64,000 nt of DNA from Adlercreutzia mucosicola DSM 19490 (GTDB taxonomy: Bacteria > Actinomycetota > Coriobacteriia > Coriobacteriales > Eggerthellaceae), in NCBI RefSeq assembly GCF_000422625.1, contig NZ_AUGK01000005.1, forward strand, positions 62,001-126,000, read 5' to 3'. The notes under the pieces were generated by a model, which saw only the letters and a program-made list of their open reading frames with translations, did not search any database and was not told where the DNA came from. A program made the translations under genes and the position numbers. Positions 36,902 through 45,451 of the stretch are shown piece by piece. Numbering within the stretch: the first letter of the stretch is position 1; every line of letters starts with the position of its first letter.

Positions 36902-37892
36902 GGCCGCCTCCTTTGTTCTTCAGAATGAGGTAGATGAAGAAGGGCCCGCCGATGAAGGCCATGAGGATGCCCACGGGCAGCTCGTAGGGGGCGAACATCA
37001 CCCGGGCCAGCAGGTCGCAGCCCACGACGAAGGCCGCGCCGACCACGGCCGAGACCGGCAGCACCCAGCGGTTGTCGTGGCCGACGAAGAACCGCACGGC
37101 GTGGGGCACCACGAGCCCCACGAAGCCGAGCAGCCCCGCGAAGCTGACGGCGGCGCCGGCGAGCACCGCCGCCACGGCCAGAAGGGCCATGCGCGCGGCC
37201 CGCACGTTCAATCCCAGGCCGTGGGCCGTCTCGTCGCCCAGGGCGAGGATGTTGAGCCGCGCCGCCCCCACAGCCGCAGCGACCAGACCGGCGGCAATGT
37301 AGAGGGCCGGCCAGCCCAGATCGGCCATGAGCACGCCGGACAGGCCGCCCACGAGGAAATTCGCCGAGCCGATGTAGGCGTCGGGGTCCACGATGAGAAT
37401 GGTGTTCATGCCCGCGCCGAACACCGTGGTGATGGCGATGCCGGCGAGCACCACGGTGAGCCGCGACAGGCCGCCGCCGAGGGATAGGCCGAAGATGATG
37501 AGGGCTGTGACGAGGGCCCCCGCGAAGGCGGCCAGGGGCGCGAGCCACAGCACCCCCGGCACGAGGGCGGCGGCCAGCAGCACGAACAGCCCGGCCCCGG
37601 AGTTCACGCCGACGACGTTGGGGCTCGCGAGCGGGTTGTCCAGGGCCGCCTGGATGATGGCACCGGAAGCGGCCAGGGCGGCCCCGGCCAGCAGGGCCGC
37701 GAGCACCCGGGGCAAGCGCACGTTGGCCAGGATGGCCCGGGCGGCGTCGGTCACTTCCCCGCCCGTGGCCCAGGCCGCCAGTTCCGGCAGGCTCACCGAG
37801 GAGGAGCCGAGCATAAAGCCGAGGGCCGTGGCAGCCAGCAGCAGGACCACGGCCGCCAGCAGCACGGCGATGTTATGGGCACGGCCGAACAC
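36894..37892 (-). CDS. FecCD-family ABC transporter permease
   Basis: This 332-residue permease has about ten hydrophobic segments and the FecCD blocks RLPRVLAALLAGAALAASGA, NPLASPNVVGVNSGA, LGDETAHGLG and GFVGLVVPHAVRFFVGHDNR. It starts 6 nt after the substrate-binding lipoprotein gene ends. The substrate is iron-chelate, heme or cobalamin and cannot be separated by sequence. The heme-pathway genes upstream make heme or iron most likely. Confidence 0.93.
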   Translation of the reverse strand: MFGRAHNIAVLLAAVVLLLAATALGFMLGSSSVSLPELAAWATGGEVTDAARAILANVRLPRVLAALLAGAALAASGAIIQAALDNPLASPNVVGVNSGAGLFVLLAAALVPGVLWLAPLAAFAGALVTALIIFGLSLGGGLSRLTVVLAGIAITTVFGAGMNTILIVDPDAYIGSANFLVGGLSGVLMADLGWPALYIAAGLVAAAVGAARLNILALGDETAHGLGLNVRAARMALLAVAAVLAGAAVSFAGLLGFVGLVVPHAVRFFVGHDNRWVLPVSAVVGAAFVVGCDLLARVMFAPYELPVGILMAFIGGPFFIYLILKNKGGGLD

Positions 37893-37898
37893 GAGCGC

Positions 37899-38921
37899 CT
37901 ACTTCTGCCCGTAGAGGGCGTCGAAGAGCGCCGTGTAGGCCTCGTCCCACCGCTCGTTCGGCTTCGACAGGAACAACGTGGGGTCCAGGGTGATGTAGCG
38001 GTCGTTCTGCACGGCCGACAGGGCTTCCCAGGCGGGATTGGCGGCCGTGGCCTCCATGAGGCTGCGCGTGGCGGCCTCGGCATCGTTGCCCATGGGGATG
38101 ACGAAGATGAAGTCGGGGTCCAGCTCGATGACCGCCTCCAGGCTGAAGTCCTTCAGCAGGCTGCGGTTCTCGTCGGCCAGGTTGCGCACCCCCAGGTCGG
38201 CCAGCATGGCCCCGGTCTGGGTGCCCGAGCTCTGCACGCGCGTGCCGCCCGAGAAGGTGGTGAGCACGAGGGCCGTCGGCGCCTCGCCGGCGGGCACGGC
38301 GGCCTTCACATCCTCGATGGCCGCGGCCACGGCCCCGGCGTTCTGCTCGTAGAGGTCTTCCCGTCCAGTGATGGCAGTGAAGGTCTCCATGAGGCGCTGA
38401 TAGTCGTCGAAGGTGGTCACTTCGAAGTAGGCCACGGGGATATTCGAGGCCACCAGCGCATCGCGCAGGTCGGCCTGGCTGGAGTCGCCGCCGCGGCCGC
38501 CCGTACCGCTCGTCATGATGACGAAGTCGGGATCGAGCGCGATGATGGCCTCCAGGTTCACGCTGGCGAAATCCCCCACCGTGGCCACATCGGGGCTCGC
38601 GATGGTGAAGCCCTCGGCCTGAAGCGCATCATCGGACACGCCCACGAGCGTGCCGCCGGCCAGCTCCCAGGCGTTGGCGAAGCTGCCCATGCAGGCCACC
38701 ACCCGCTGGGGGTTGTCCACGGTCACCTCGTGGCCGAGGTCGTCGGTGAAGGTGACCGGGCCGGGCGTCGCGTCATCGGCGTCGGCGGCATCGGGCGCGG
38801 CGGCCTGCTGCTCCGGAGCGGCAGCACTGTCGGCAGCCGGAGCGTCGGTAGCCTGCTGGCCGCATCCGACCAGAGCCAGGGCGAGCACCGCACCGCTCAA
38901 GATCAGCATGATTTTTTTCAT
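37899..38921 (-). CDS. Periplasmic-type substrate-binding lipoprotein of the Fec-type importer
   Basis: I start at MKKIMLILSGAVLALALVGC, a lipoprotein signal with lipobox LVGC (Cys20), preceded by AGGGGAG. The 46 codons upstream in frame lie in a structured leader. The mature protein has an Ala/Asp-rich linker, then the TroA/FecB fold: DLGHEVTVDNPQRVVACMGS, ALDPDFVIM, a second lobe with LEAVIELDPDFIFV, and WDEAYTALFDALYG at the end. At 340 residues it fits the family. It would deliver iron-chelate, heme or cobalamin to the permease. Confidence 0.92.
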   Translation of the reverse strand: MKKIMLILSGAVLALALVGCGQQATDAPAADSAAAPEQQAAAPDAADADDATPGPVTFTDDLGHEVTVDNPQRVVACMGSFANAWELAGGTLVGVSDDALQAEGFTIASPDVATVGDFASVNLEAIIALDPDFVIMTSGTGGRGGDSSQADLRDALVASNIPVAYFEVTTFDDYQRLMETFTAITGREDLYEQNAGAVAAAIEDVKAAVPAGEAPTALVLTTFSGGTRVQSSGTQTGAMLADLGVRNLADENRSLLKDFSLEAVIELDPDFIFVIPMGNDAEAATRSLMEATAANPAWEALSAVQNDRYITLDPTLFLSKPNERWDEAYTALFDALYGQK

Positions 38922-39122
38922 TCGAATCTCCCCTCTTATTCTAATTCTTGAGATACTGGTTCGCCCAAGGAAGCCAGCGAGGTTTCGACTGGTGCCTGGA
39001 ATTGTGCTGAACCGCGGCTGAGCGGCCTTCGTGCCGTGAAGGAAAGCGGTGAAGTACAAGGCCAGGTGCCAGTCGGAACCGCAGCGTCAGAACCTCCATT
39101 CGACGCAAGACGAATGGAGGTT
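38922..39122 (-). promoter_or_regulatory. Candidate structured leader of the Fec-type operon
   Basis: A perfect 12-bp hairpin (39091-39102 with 39111-39122) overlaps the stop of the upstream radical SAM gene but lacks a T-run. Further along, CGACTGGCACCTGG (about 39079-39062) can pair with CCAGGCACCAGTCG (about 39000-38985), allowing G-U pairs. It does not match the cobalamin riboswitch consensus. I see regulated-leader features but no known class. Confidence 0.35.
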
Positions 39123-40110
39123 AAAGTTGTTGACCGTGGGCGCAGTAGTCGTCCTGGGCCAGGATGTCGCCGTCGTGGTAGTAGGCGGCTCGCGCCCGGC
39201 AGCCGCCACAGCCGCACCTGTAGTCGCACGTGCCGCAGGCGCCGGAATAGGCCTGGGTGCGCAGGCGCTCGAAGACGGGGCTCGTCTTCCAGATCTCGTC
39301 GAAGGGCTGCATCCGCACGTCGCCGGCCTCCTCGGTCATGTAGGCGCAGGGGCGCACTAGCCCCTCGCTGCCCACGACACAGTAGGTGAGCCCGGCCAAA
39401 CAGCCGCGGCTGAAGCGGGTATCCACCCCGAGCTGCTTGGCCACGCGGGTGAACTGCGGGGCGCAGGTGGGCTTCACGTCGATGGACACCTCGGCCGACT
39501 TCGCCATGATCTCCCGCAGCAGCGCCTCGTTCTCCAGCACTTCCAGGCTCGTCTCCTGGATGTAGACGCCCCGGCCCACCGGGATGAGGAAGAAGATGTA
39601 GTGGGCGATGGCGCCGATCTGTTCGGCGAAGTCGGTGATGGCGCACACCTCGTCGCGGTTCCAGTCCACCACCGTGGTGTGCAGCTGGAAGGGCAGGCCC
39701 GCGCGCTTGCAGGCCTCAATGCCGGCCATGGTGAGGTCGTAGGCGTTGGCCAGGCCGCGGAACTTGTCGTGGCGGGCGGGATCCAGGCTGTCCACCGAGA
39801 TGCCCATGGCGGCTGCGCCGGCCTCCTTCAGGCGGACAGCCACCTCGTCGGTGATGAGCGTGCCGTTGGTGCCGAACACCGGGCGCAGCCCGCAGGAGGC
39901 GGCATGGGCCACCAGCTCGTAGATATCGGGGCGCAGAAGCGGCTCGCCGCCGGAGAAGATCATGATCTTGAACCCGGCCCGGGCGATCTCGTCGATCATC
40001 TTCTTCGCCTCGGCGGTGGACAGCTCGCGCTCGTCGACCCCCTCGGCGTCCTGGTAGCAGTGCACGCACTTCAGGTTACATTGATTCGTGGTCATCCACG
40101 ATACGATCAT
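39121..40110 (-). CDS. Radical SAM heme-pathway enzyme (AhbD/NirJ2-like)
   Basis: I start at MIVSWMTTNQ (40110), with AAGGAG 6 nt upstream, giving 329 residues. The radical SAM cluster motif is CNLKCVHC (Cys11, 15, 18), then FSGGEPLLRPD. HYIFFLIPVGRG is typical of the NirJ/Ahb group. A C-terminal SPASM-like Cys set (GACGTCDYRCGCGGC) would bind a second Fe-S cluster. AhbD removes propionate carboxyls from Fe-coproporphyrin III to give heme. NirJ2-type proteins of about this length occur in similar clusters. The hemX and GluTR-like genes upstream support a tetrapyrrole role. A peptide-modifying role is less likely because no precursor gene is seen. Confidence 0.8.
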   Translation of the reverse strand: MIVSWMTTNQCNLKCVHCYQDAEGVDERELSTAEAKKMIDEIARAGFKIMIFSGGEPLLRPDIYELVAHAASCGLRPVFGTNGTLITDEVAVRLKEAGAAAMGISVDSLDPARHDKFRGLANAYDLTMAGIEACKRAGLPFQLHTTVVDWNRDEVCAITDFAEQIGAIAHYIFFLIPVGRGVYIQETSLEVLENEALLREIMAKSAEVSIDVKPTCAPQFTRVAKQLGVDTRFSRGCLAGLTYCVVGSEGLVRPCAYMTEEAGDVRMQPFDEIWKTSPVFERLRTQAYSGACGTCDYRCGCGGCRARAAYYHDGDILAQDDYCAHGQQL

Positions 40111-40145
40111 GGGGCTCTCCTTCTTCTCGTTCCCAACGATAGGAA

Positions 40146-40190
40146 AGCATAGCCGTCCGCACCCCGACACGGCATCACCCGAACGGCCTA
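40146..40190 (-). promoter_or_regulatory. Promoter of the radical SAM gene with a motif shared with hemX
   Basis: A minus-strand TATGCT (40146-40151) has, 17 nt upstream, the end of a 22-bp sequence (40169-40190) reading TAGGCCGTTCGGGTGATGCC. Nearly the same sequence (20 of 22 positions) precedes the hemX gene at the same distance from its -10 box. Confidence 0.55.
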
Positions 40191-40213
40191 GGTTGGCCGC
40201 CGAAAAAGTACAC

Positions 40214-41233
40214 TCAAGCTAACTGGTAGGAGAAGTCGCGCACCGCATCGGCCACGAGCTGCGTCGCCGCCGTGCCCGCGCCGCCGCGGGTCCCGGGCGT
40301 GTCGCGGACGAGCCGGGTCACGTCGGTGCGGTTGTAGAGGAAGACGTCGTCCAGGGCGGCCACACGCCCCTCGACGGCATCGCCGTCCGAGGTGTCCACC
40401 AGCAAGAGGGGGCGACCCCGGCGAGCGCGCAGGGCGCCCTTCACCAGGCGCTTGTCGAAGGCGGCCGTCACTCCGGGGCTCACCACGACCACGTCGGCAT
40501 TGCCGAGCACCACGGGCAGTGCCTCGAGCGCGGCGGTGCTCGCCGGCGCACCGGTGGCCACCAGGGTGCCCGCGGCATCGGCGGTGCCCGCGGCGTCCGG
40601 AAGGCCCACCGCGACGAACTGTCCCGCCCCGGCCCGACCCAGGGCCTCGGCGGCGGCCGCCGCCAGCGGATCGGCGCCCACCACCAGCACTGTGCGGCGC
40701 TCGAGATGGTCGAACACGCGCCGCGCCAAGGCGGCCACCGTGTCGCCCCAGGCCGCCTCCGACGCGCCGCTGCGGGCCACATCCAACCGCGCCGCCAGGG
40801 CCCGCGCGGCCGCGGCCAGGGCCGCCAGCTGGGGGCCAGCGACTTGCTGCCGGCTCGAACGGGCCAGGGCCTCCCCCACCGCCGGCGGACCCTCGGAGGC
40901 CCGGGCGAACTCGTCGACGGCGGCCACAGCGGCAAACAGGTGCGCCGCGGCGTCCCCCTCGGCGGCGAAATAGCCGTGGGCCGTCGCGTCCGAGGGCACG
41001 AGCCCCCTCTCGATCAGGCAGCCCATGACGGCCTCGTAGCCGTCAACGCCCTCGTCCACCACAGCGTACACCTCTACCCGCCCGGCACCGGCCAGCAGCA
41101 TGACCTCGCTCACCCCGCGCTGGGCGCCCAAGGCGGCCACCAGCTCGTTGCGGGCCCCTTCCGCATCCAAGGCGCAAAGCAGCGGGAGGAAAGATATCCG
41201 GCGCGGATTGGCGCCTACCATGACCAGGGCCAT
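40214..41233 (-). CDS. Degenerate glutamyl-tRNA reductase-like protein
   Basis: With the start at MALVMVGANP (41233), 4 nt after the hemX stop, the protein has 339 residues, against about 420 for HemA. Order and spacing follow GluTR: an N-terminal domain with RVEVYAVVD, the block AHLFAAVAAVDEFA, an NAD(P)-type RTVLVVGADPLAAAA, and FLYNRTDVTRLV near the end. The catalytic Cys normally found in the TCNR motif is absent: the site reads LLAGAGRVEVY (residues 46-56). The C-terminal dimerisation region is also missing. It is therefore probably not an active reductase. It could be a regulatory or scaffold paralogue tied to HemX. Confidence 0.72.
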   Translation of the reverse strand: MALVMVGANPRRISFLPLLCALDAEGARNELVAALGAQRGVSEVMLLAGAGRVEVYAVVDEGVDGYEAVMGCLIERGLVPSDATAHGYFAAEGDAAAHLFAAVAAVDEFARASEGPPAVGEALARSSRQQVAGPQLAALAAAARALAARLDVARSGASEAAWGDTVAALARRVFDHLERRTVLVVGADPLAAAAAEALGRAGAGQFVAVGLPDAAGTADAAGTLVATGAPASTAALEALPVVLGNADVVVVSPGVTAAFDKRLVKGALRARRGRPLLLVDTSDGDAVEGRVAALDDVFLYNRTDVTRLVRDTPGTRGGAGTAATQLVADAVRDFSYQLA

Positions 41234-41237
41234 GGCG

Positions 41238-42071
41238 TCACCCGGCCGAGACGGCGATGAGCGCGAGCATGGCCGCGAAGCCGCCGAGACAGAGCAGGGC
41301 ACGGGCGCGCGCGCCCGCCACCCAGGGCGCGAGGAAGGACAGGGCGGCATAGACCGCCCACAGGGCCGCCACCGCCAGCGACAGGGCGACCCGCGGGGCC
41401 AGATAGGCCAGATTCCCCGCGCAGTGGGCGTGGGTCATGGCGGCGAACTGGGCCACCATGTGAGTGAACCCGATGAGCATGGCGCCGGTGAACAGCAGCA
41501 GGCCCACCAGGGCCGCCCAGCGCGCCATCTTCGCGAGCGTGTCTAAGGCCGGCGTGGCCGTCACGAGCACCTGGGCGCTGTGGCGGCGCATCAGCCGGCG
41601 CTGGTACAGCAGCATCACCGAGGCGGCGGCGCTCACGGCGAAGCAGGCGCAGGCCATGAACACGAGCACGATATGGGGCACGAGCAGGGGCCACTCGTAG
41701 AAGGCCCGGTTGTCGGCCCCGGCGGGATCGAGAATGTGCATCCATTGGGATGTCACCATGAGCAGGGCGATCACCGGCGCGGTGATCGCGGCCAGGCCGA
41801 GGCCGCGCTTGGTGACGATGAGCCCGGCTGCGGTCACGGCGGCCAGCACCCACGAGGCCAGCATCACGATGTTGGGTCCCGAGAGCAGCGTGCCGGCGGT
41901 GGCCGCCGACTGAATGCCCACGATGGCGGAGTGCAGGGCCGCCGCGCCGAAGAACAGCCCGCGGCCCCACCAGGCCCCGCGCGGGCGATCGCGCAGCACG
42001 CCCACTGCGGCGCAGGCGCTCGCAGTGCCGTAGAGCAGGACGCAGAGTATTTCCAAATAGAAGACGACCAT
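41238..42071 (-). CDS. hemX: HemX/CcsA-family membrane protein
   Basis: This 277-residue protein has about eight hydrophobic segments. It shows the CcsA/HemX hallmarks WMHILDPA, WPLLVPHIVLVFMACACFAV, and a late GFTHMVAQFA with a conserved His. Family members handle heme for cytochrome c maturation (CcsA) or control GluTR levels (HemX), and hemX commonly precedes hemA in Gram-positive bacteria, as here (4-nt gap). Given the degenerate HemA partner, this pair may have a regulatory or heme-delivery role rather than synthesis. Confidence 0.8.
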   Translation of the reverse strand: MVVFYLEILCVLLYGTASACAAVGVLRDRPRGAWWGRGLFFGAAALHSAIVGIQSAATAGTLLSGPNIVMLASWVLAAVTAAGLIVTKRGLGLAAITAPVIALLMVTSQWMHILDPAGADNRAFYEWPLLVPHIVLVFMACACFAVSAAASVMLLYQRRLMRRHSAQVLVTATPALDTLAKMARWAALVGLLLFTGAMLIGFTHMVAQFAAMTHAHCAGNLAYLAPRVALSLAVAALWAVYAALSFLAPWVAGARARALLCLGGFAAMLALIAVSAG

Positions 42072-42101
42072 GGGGCCAGCATTTCCTCTCGTTTCGGCTC
42101 C

Positions 42102-42145
42102 ATGATAGCGCCCCGTCCGCCCGACGGCATCGCCCGAACGGGCTA
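42102..42145 (-). promoter_or_regulatory. Promoter of hemX with a shared 22-bp motif
   Basis: A minus-strand TATCAT (42102-42107) lies 16 nt after a 22-bp sequence (42124-42145) reading TAGCCCGTTCGGGCGATGCC. The core CCCGTTCGGG is a palindrome. The same motif precedes the radical SAM gene at 40.17 kb. The neighbouring LuxR-type protein is a candidate binder. Confidence 0.55.
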
Positions 42146-42153
42146 TCCCGCCC

Positions 42154-42378
42154 CTAGCAGCGGCAGAGGATGCCGGTCTCGAAGCCGTAGGCCACCAGAG
42201 CCGCGCGGTTGGCGCGGCCCGACTTGGCGGTCATGTGGGACAGATGGGCCTTCACCGTCTGCTCGGACAGGGTCAGGCGAGCGGCGATCTCCTTGTTCGA
42301 CAGGCCGCCGGCGATGTAGTACAGAATCTGCTGCTCGCGCAGGGTCAGCCCGTGATCGGGATCGGTGACGAGAATCAT
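42154..42378 (-). CDS. Stand-alone LuxR-type HTH protein
   Basis: This 74-residue protein is almost entirely a GerE/LuxR helix-turn-helix: LTLREQQILYYIAGGLSNKE, IAARLTLSEQTVKAHLSHM, then a short Ala-rich helix and a Cys-x-Cys end (CRC). There is no receiver or sensor domain. Full LuxR proteins are at least 200 residues, so this is either a minimal regulator like GerE or a truncated relic. ATG 42378 follows the acidic-protein gene by 26 nt and may be cotranscribed with it. It lies directly upstream of hemX. Confidence 0.82.
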   Translation of the reverse strand: MILVTDPDHGLTLREQQILYYIAGGLSNKEIAARLTLSEQTVKAHLSHMTAKSGRANRAALVAYGFETGILCRC

Positions 42379-42404
42379 GGGGACGGGGCGTTCGCGGCCG
42401 GGGC

Positions 42405-42728
42405 CTAGGCGAAGTCGTAGAGGTCCTTGGCGGCTTCCTGGAAGTCGGCGTAGGCCTCGGCGGCGATAACCTCGTCGTCCACCAGCTCGAAGGAGGCCGG
42501 CTGGCCTTCCTCGTCCACCTCGGTCACTTCCAGCACCACGACCTCGCCCGAAGAGGTGGCCGGGTGCTCGTCGTCGATGGGGAAGAAGAACCCAAACGAG
42601 CTTTCGCCCTTCAGCACCAGGCCGAGGAATTCCAGTTCGACCTGCTCGCCCTTCTCGTCCACCAGGGTGATGGTGACGCCCTCCTCGGTCGGCGGGCAGA
42701 AATTGGGGGCGGAACCTTCACGTACCAT
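42405..42728 (-). CDS. Small acidic DUF1292-like protein
   Basis: I start at MVREGSAPNF (42728) because AAGGAG lies 5 nt upstream. The 107 residues form a strand-rich, very acidic protein (VTITLVDEKGEQVELEFLGL, VVVLEVTEVDEEGQPASFEL, VDDEVIAAEAYADFQ). This pattern fits the DUF1292 family of small Gram-positive proteins of unknown function. It begins 35 nt after secDF and may share its transcript. Confidence 0.75.
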   Translation of the reverse strand: MVREGSAPNFCPPTEEGVTITLVDEKGEQVELEFLGLVLKGESSFGFFFPIDDEHPATSSGEVVVLEVTEVDEEGQPASFELVDDEVIAAEAYADFQEAAKDLYDFA

Positions 42729-42763
42729 AGAATCTCCTTGTAACTCGCCGCCGGTCGGAGCCA

Positions 42764-45451
42764 CTATTGGGCCCGTCCGTGACGGTGCTTCTTTTTCTTG
42801 TTGCCCGTCTGCTTCGGCTTGGCCGATACGGCGTGGCGACCAACCGTCGCGACCTCGTCCGCCCCCTCGGCCACGGCCGCCTCGGCGCGCTGGGCCTCCA
42901 GGCGGGCCAGGGGCACCTGGGCAATGCCCGTGGAGGCCGAGTGATCGAACTCGAAGCGGCCGATCTCGGTGCCGTACTTCTTCTGCAGCTTCGCGAACTT
43001 CGGTTCGCGGGTCTTCCACATACAATACAGCGGGCAGGCGATGGCAATGGACGAGTAGGAGCCGGCGATGAGGCCGATAGCCATGGCGAAGGCGAAGTCC
43101 TTCAGGGTCTCGCCGCCGAACAAGAGCATGGCGAACACCGGGATGAACGAGGTGAGCGTCGTGTTGATAGTGCGGATGAACACCTGGTTCATGGAGTGGT
43201 TAGCCATGGTCATGAAGGTGCAGCGGATGTCCTCGCCCTTCATGTTGTCGTTGATGCGATGGAACACGACCACGGTGTCGTAGAGCGAGTAGCCCAGGAT
43301 GGTCAGCAGGGCCGCGATGGTGTTCGGGTTCACTTCCCGGCCCACCAAGGCGTAGATGCCCACCACCAGGATAAGGTCGTGCAGCAGCGCCACGATGGCC
43401 ATGACGCCCATCTTGTACTCGAAGCGGATGGCGATATAGACGATGATGAGCAGGATGGACACGAGAAACGCGATAAGCGAGCTCTGGATGACGCTTGCGC
43501 CCCAGTCCGGGCCGATGGTGGTCACCTCGAAATCGCTGGCCTCGAGCCCCAGCGCCTCAGCCACCTGGGTGGCGCGAGCCGTGGCATCCTCGGGGCTCGT
43601 GGTGGTGGTGCGCACGAGGAAGCCGGCCTCGCCGCCCGACTCGGTGGTCTGGATGACCGCATCGGGCTCTCCGGCCTCGCTGAAGGCCTCGCGCATCTGC
43701 TCGGTGGTCACGTCTCCGGTGCCGTGGAAGGCCACCGAGGTGCCGCCCACGAACTCGATGCCGAAGTTCAACCCGCGGAAGCCCACAACGGCCAGGCAGG
43801 CCACCATGGCCACGGCGGCCGCGGTCAGGAACACCTTGCGGTAGCCGAGGAAGTTGATGTCGTGCTTGATGAAGCGGCCCTTGATCTTGCGCACGGCTCT
43901 CACCGTCTGGGAGGCCTCGGCCGGATCGTCGGCCTCAACGAGGGAGCGGGTCTCGGCGGCGTTCATCTGGCTTCCGATCTCGGCATCGCGCACAGAGGTG
44001 CCCTCGGCAGCGGCCAGCTCGGCGTAGCCCTTCGACGCGTCGATGGAGTCCTTGATACCCCAGAAGCCCGGGTGCTTCGCGATCACCTTCGGCGCCAGCA
44101 GGCGGATGAGCGGGGCCTTGAAGATGAGCATCATCGCGATGTCGCAGATGATGCCCAAGGCCAGCGTCATGCCGAAGCCCTTCACCGACGAGGCCGCCAG
44201 GAAGAACAGGCACAGCGCCGAGACCATGGTCACCAGGTCGGCGTCGATGGAGGTGAAGATGGCGTGCTTCACGCCGGTGATGGAGGCGGCCTTCACCGAG
44301 CGGCCCATGCGGATCTCCTCGCGGAAGCGCTCCACGGTGAGGATGGACGAGTCGGCGGCCATACCGATGGTCAGCACGATGCCGGCGATGCCCGCCAGCG
44401 ACAGGCTGAACAGGTGGAAGGCCGACAGCGCCGCCAGAATGCCCAGGTACAGCACGGCGAACACAGCCATGGCCGCCGCCGTGATGAGGCCGAGGCCCTT
44501 GTAGAACAAAAGCAGGTACAGCATGACCACGGCCAGGCCGATCAGCGCCACGACCACGCCGGAGAACAGCGCGTCCTGGCCGAGGGTGGGCCCGACCACC
44601 TGGGACTGGGCGTACTCGAAGGACACGGGCAGCGAGCCGGACTCCAGGATGGTCTGGAGGTTCTTGGCCTCGTCCAGCGTGTAGTGGCCGGTGATCTGCA
44701 CGTGGCCGTTGGGGATCTCGGACTGGATGGCCGGGGCCGACTGCACCTCGCCGTCCAGGATGATCACGATGAGGCCGTGATCGGCCACCAGATCGCGACT
44801 GGCCTGGGCGAAGGCCTCGGCGCCCTGCTGGTTCAGATCGATGTTCACGGCATAGTCGACGGAGCCCTCCTTCTCCTTGCCGATCTGCACGTTGGTGATA
44901 TCGGCGCCGGTGACGATGGGGGTGTAGGTGCCCGGCTCCACCTTCAGATGCTCGGGCTTGCCCGAGGGGAACGCGTTGCCGAAGGCGTCGGTGACGGTGC
45001 CCTCGCCGGCGTACTGGCCGCTCTCGATGGCCTGCTTGACCTGCTCGTCGGTAAACGAGTCCAGGCGGGCGAACTCCAGCGAGCCGGTGCGCCCGATGGT
45101 GGCCAGGGCCTCCTCGGTGTTCGACAGACCGGGAATCTGCACGAGGATCTGGTCGGTGCCCTGCTCCTGCACGGTGGCCTCGCTCGCGCCGAGCGCGTTC
45201 ACGCGGCTCTCGATGATGGCGCGGGACTTCTCCATGTCCTCGGGCGTGACCGCCGCCCCGTCGGTCGACTTCGCGGTGAGCACCACCGACAGGCCGCCCT
45301 GGATGTCGAGACCCTGGTTGATCTTCTCCTGGGGCGGGATGAACAGCACCACCGATGCGACGACGAGCAGCGTGGTGAGAATGAGCAGCCAGATGTTGCG
45401 ACGGTCGTGCGTGCGCGCCGGCTTCTTCTTGACAGTACGTTCCAGAGCCAT
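42764..45451 (-). CDS. secDF: Fused SecD-SecF protein-export subunit
   Basis: SecD and SecF use the proton gradient to help pull proteins across the membrane after SecA. Here both are in one 895-residue chain from MALERTVKKK (45451, AAGGAAAAGG upstream). The SecD half has LDIQGGLSVVL, the P1 region, and GQDALFSGVVVALIGLAVVM, GMAADSSILTVERFREE. After a polar linker (about 480-545) the SecF half has LNFGIEFVGGTSVAF and GYSLYDTVVVFHRINDNMKG. Twelve membrane segments are expected. A basic tail follows. The nearby queA and tgt recall the common queA-tgt-yajC-secDF order. yajC is not seen here. Confidence 0.95.
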   Translation of the reverse strand: MALERTVKKKPARTHDRRNIWLLILTTLLVVASVVLFIPPQEKINQGLDIQGGLSVVLTAKSTDGAAVTPEDMEKSRAIIESRVNALGASEATVQEQGTDQILVQIPGLSNTEEALATIGRTGSLEFARLDSFTDEQVKQAIESGQYAGEGTVTDAFGNAFPSGKPEHLKVEPGTYTPIVTGADITNVQIGKEKEGSVDYAVNIDLNQQGAEAFAQASRDLVADHGLIVIILDGEVQSAPAIQSEIPNGHVQITGHYTLDEAKNLQTILESGSLPVSFEYAQSQVVGPTLGQDALFSGVVVALIGLAVVMLYLLLFYKGLGLITAAAMAVFAVLYLGILAALSAFHLFSLSLAGIAGIVLTIGMAADSSILTVERFREEIRMGRSVKAASITGVKHAIFTSIDADLVTMVSALCLFFLAASSVKGFGMTLALGIICDIAMMLIFKAPLIRLLAPKVIAKHPGFWGIKDSIDASKGYAELAAAEGTSVRDAEIGSQMNAAETRSLVEADDPAEASQTVRAVRKIKGRFIKHDINFLGYRKVFLTAAAVAMVACLAVVGFRGLNFGIEFVGGTSVAFHGTGDVTTEQMREAFSEAGEPDAVIQTTESGGEAGFLVRTTTTSPEDATARATQVAEALGLEASDFEVTTIGPDWGASVIQSSLIAFLVSILLIIVYIAIRFEYKMGVMAIVALLHDLILVVGIYALVGREVNPNTIAALLTILGYSLYDTVVVFHRINDNMKGEDIRCTFMTMANHSMNQVFIRTINTTLTSFIPVFAMLLFGGETLKDFAFAMAIGLIAGSYSSIAIACPLYCMWKTREPKFAKLQKKYGTEIGRFEFDHSASTGIAQVPLARLEAQRAEAAVAEGADEVATVGRHAVSAKPKQTGNKKKKHRHGRAQ

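Noticed and set aside
38922-39122. Cobalamin riboswitch upstream of the Fec-type operon
   Set aside because: I looked for the B12-box and the conserved core. Only scattered matches such as CCTGGC are present, without the required order.
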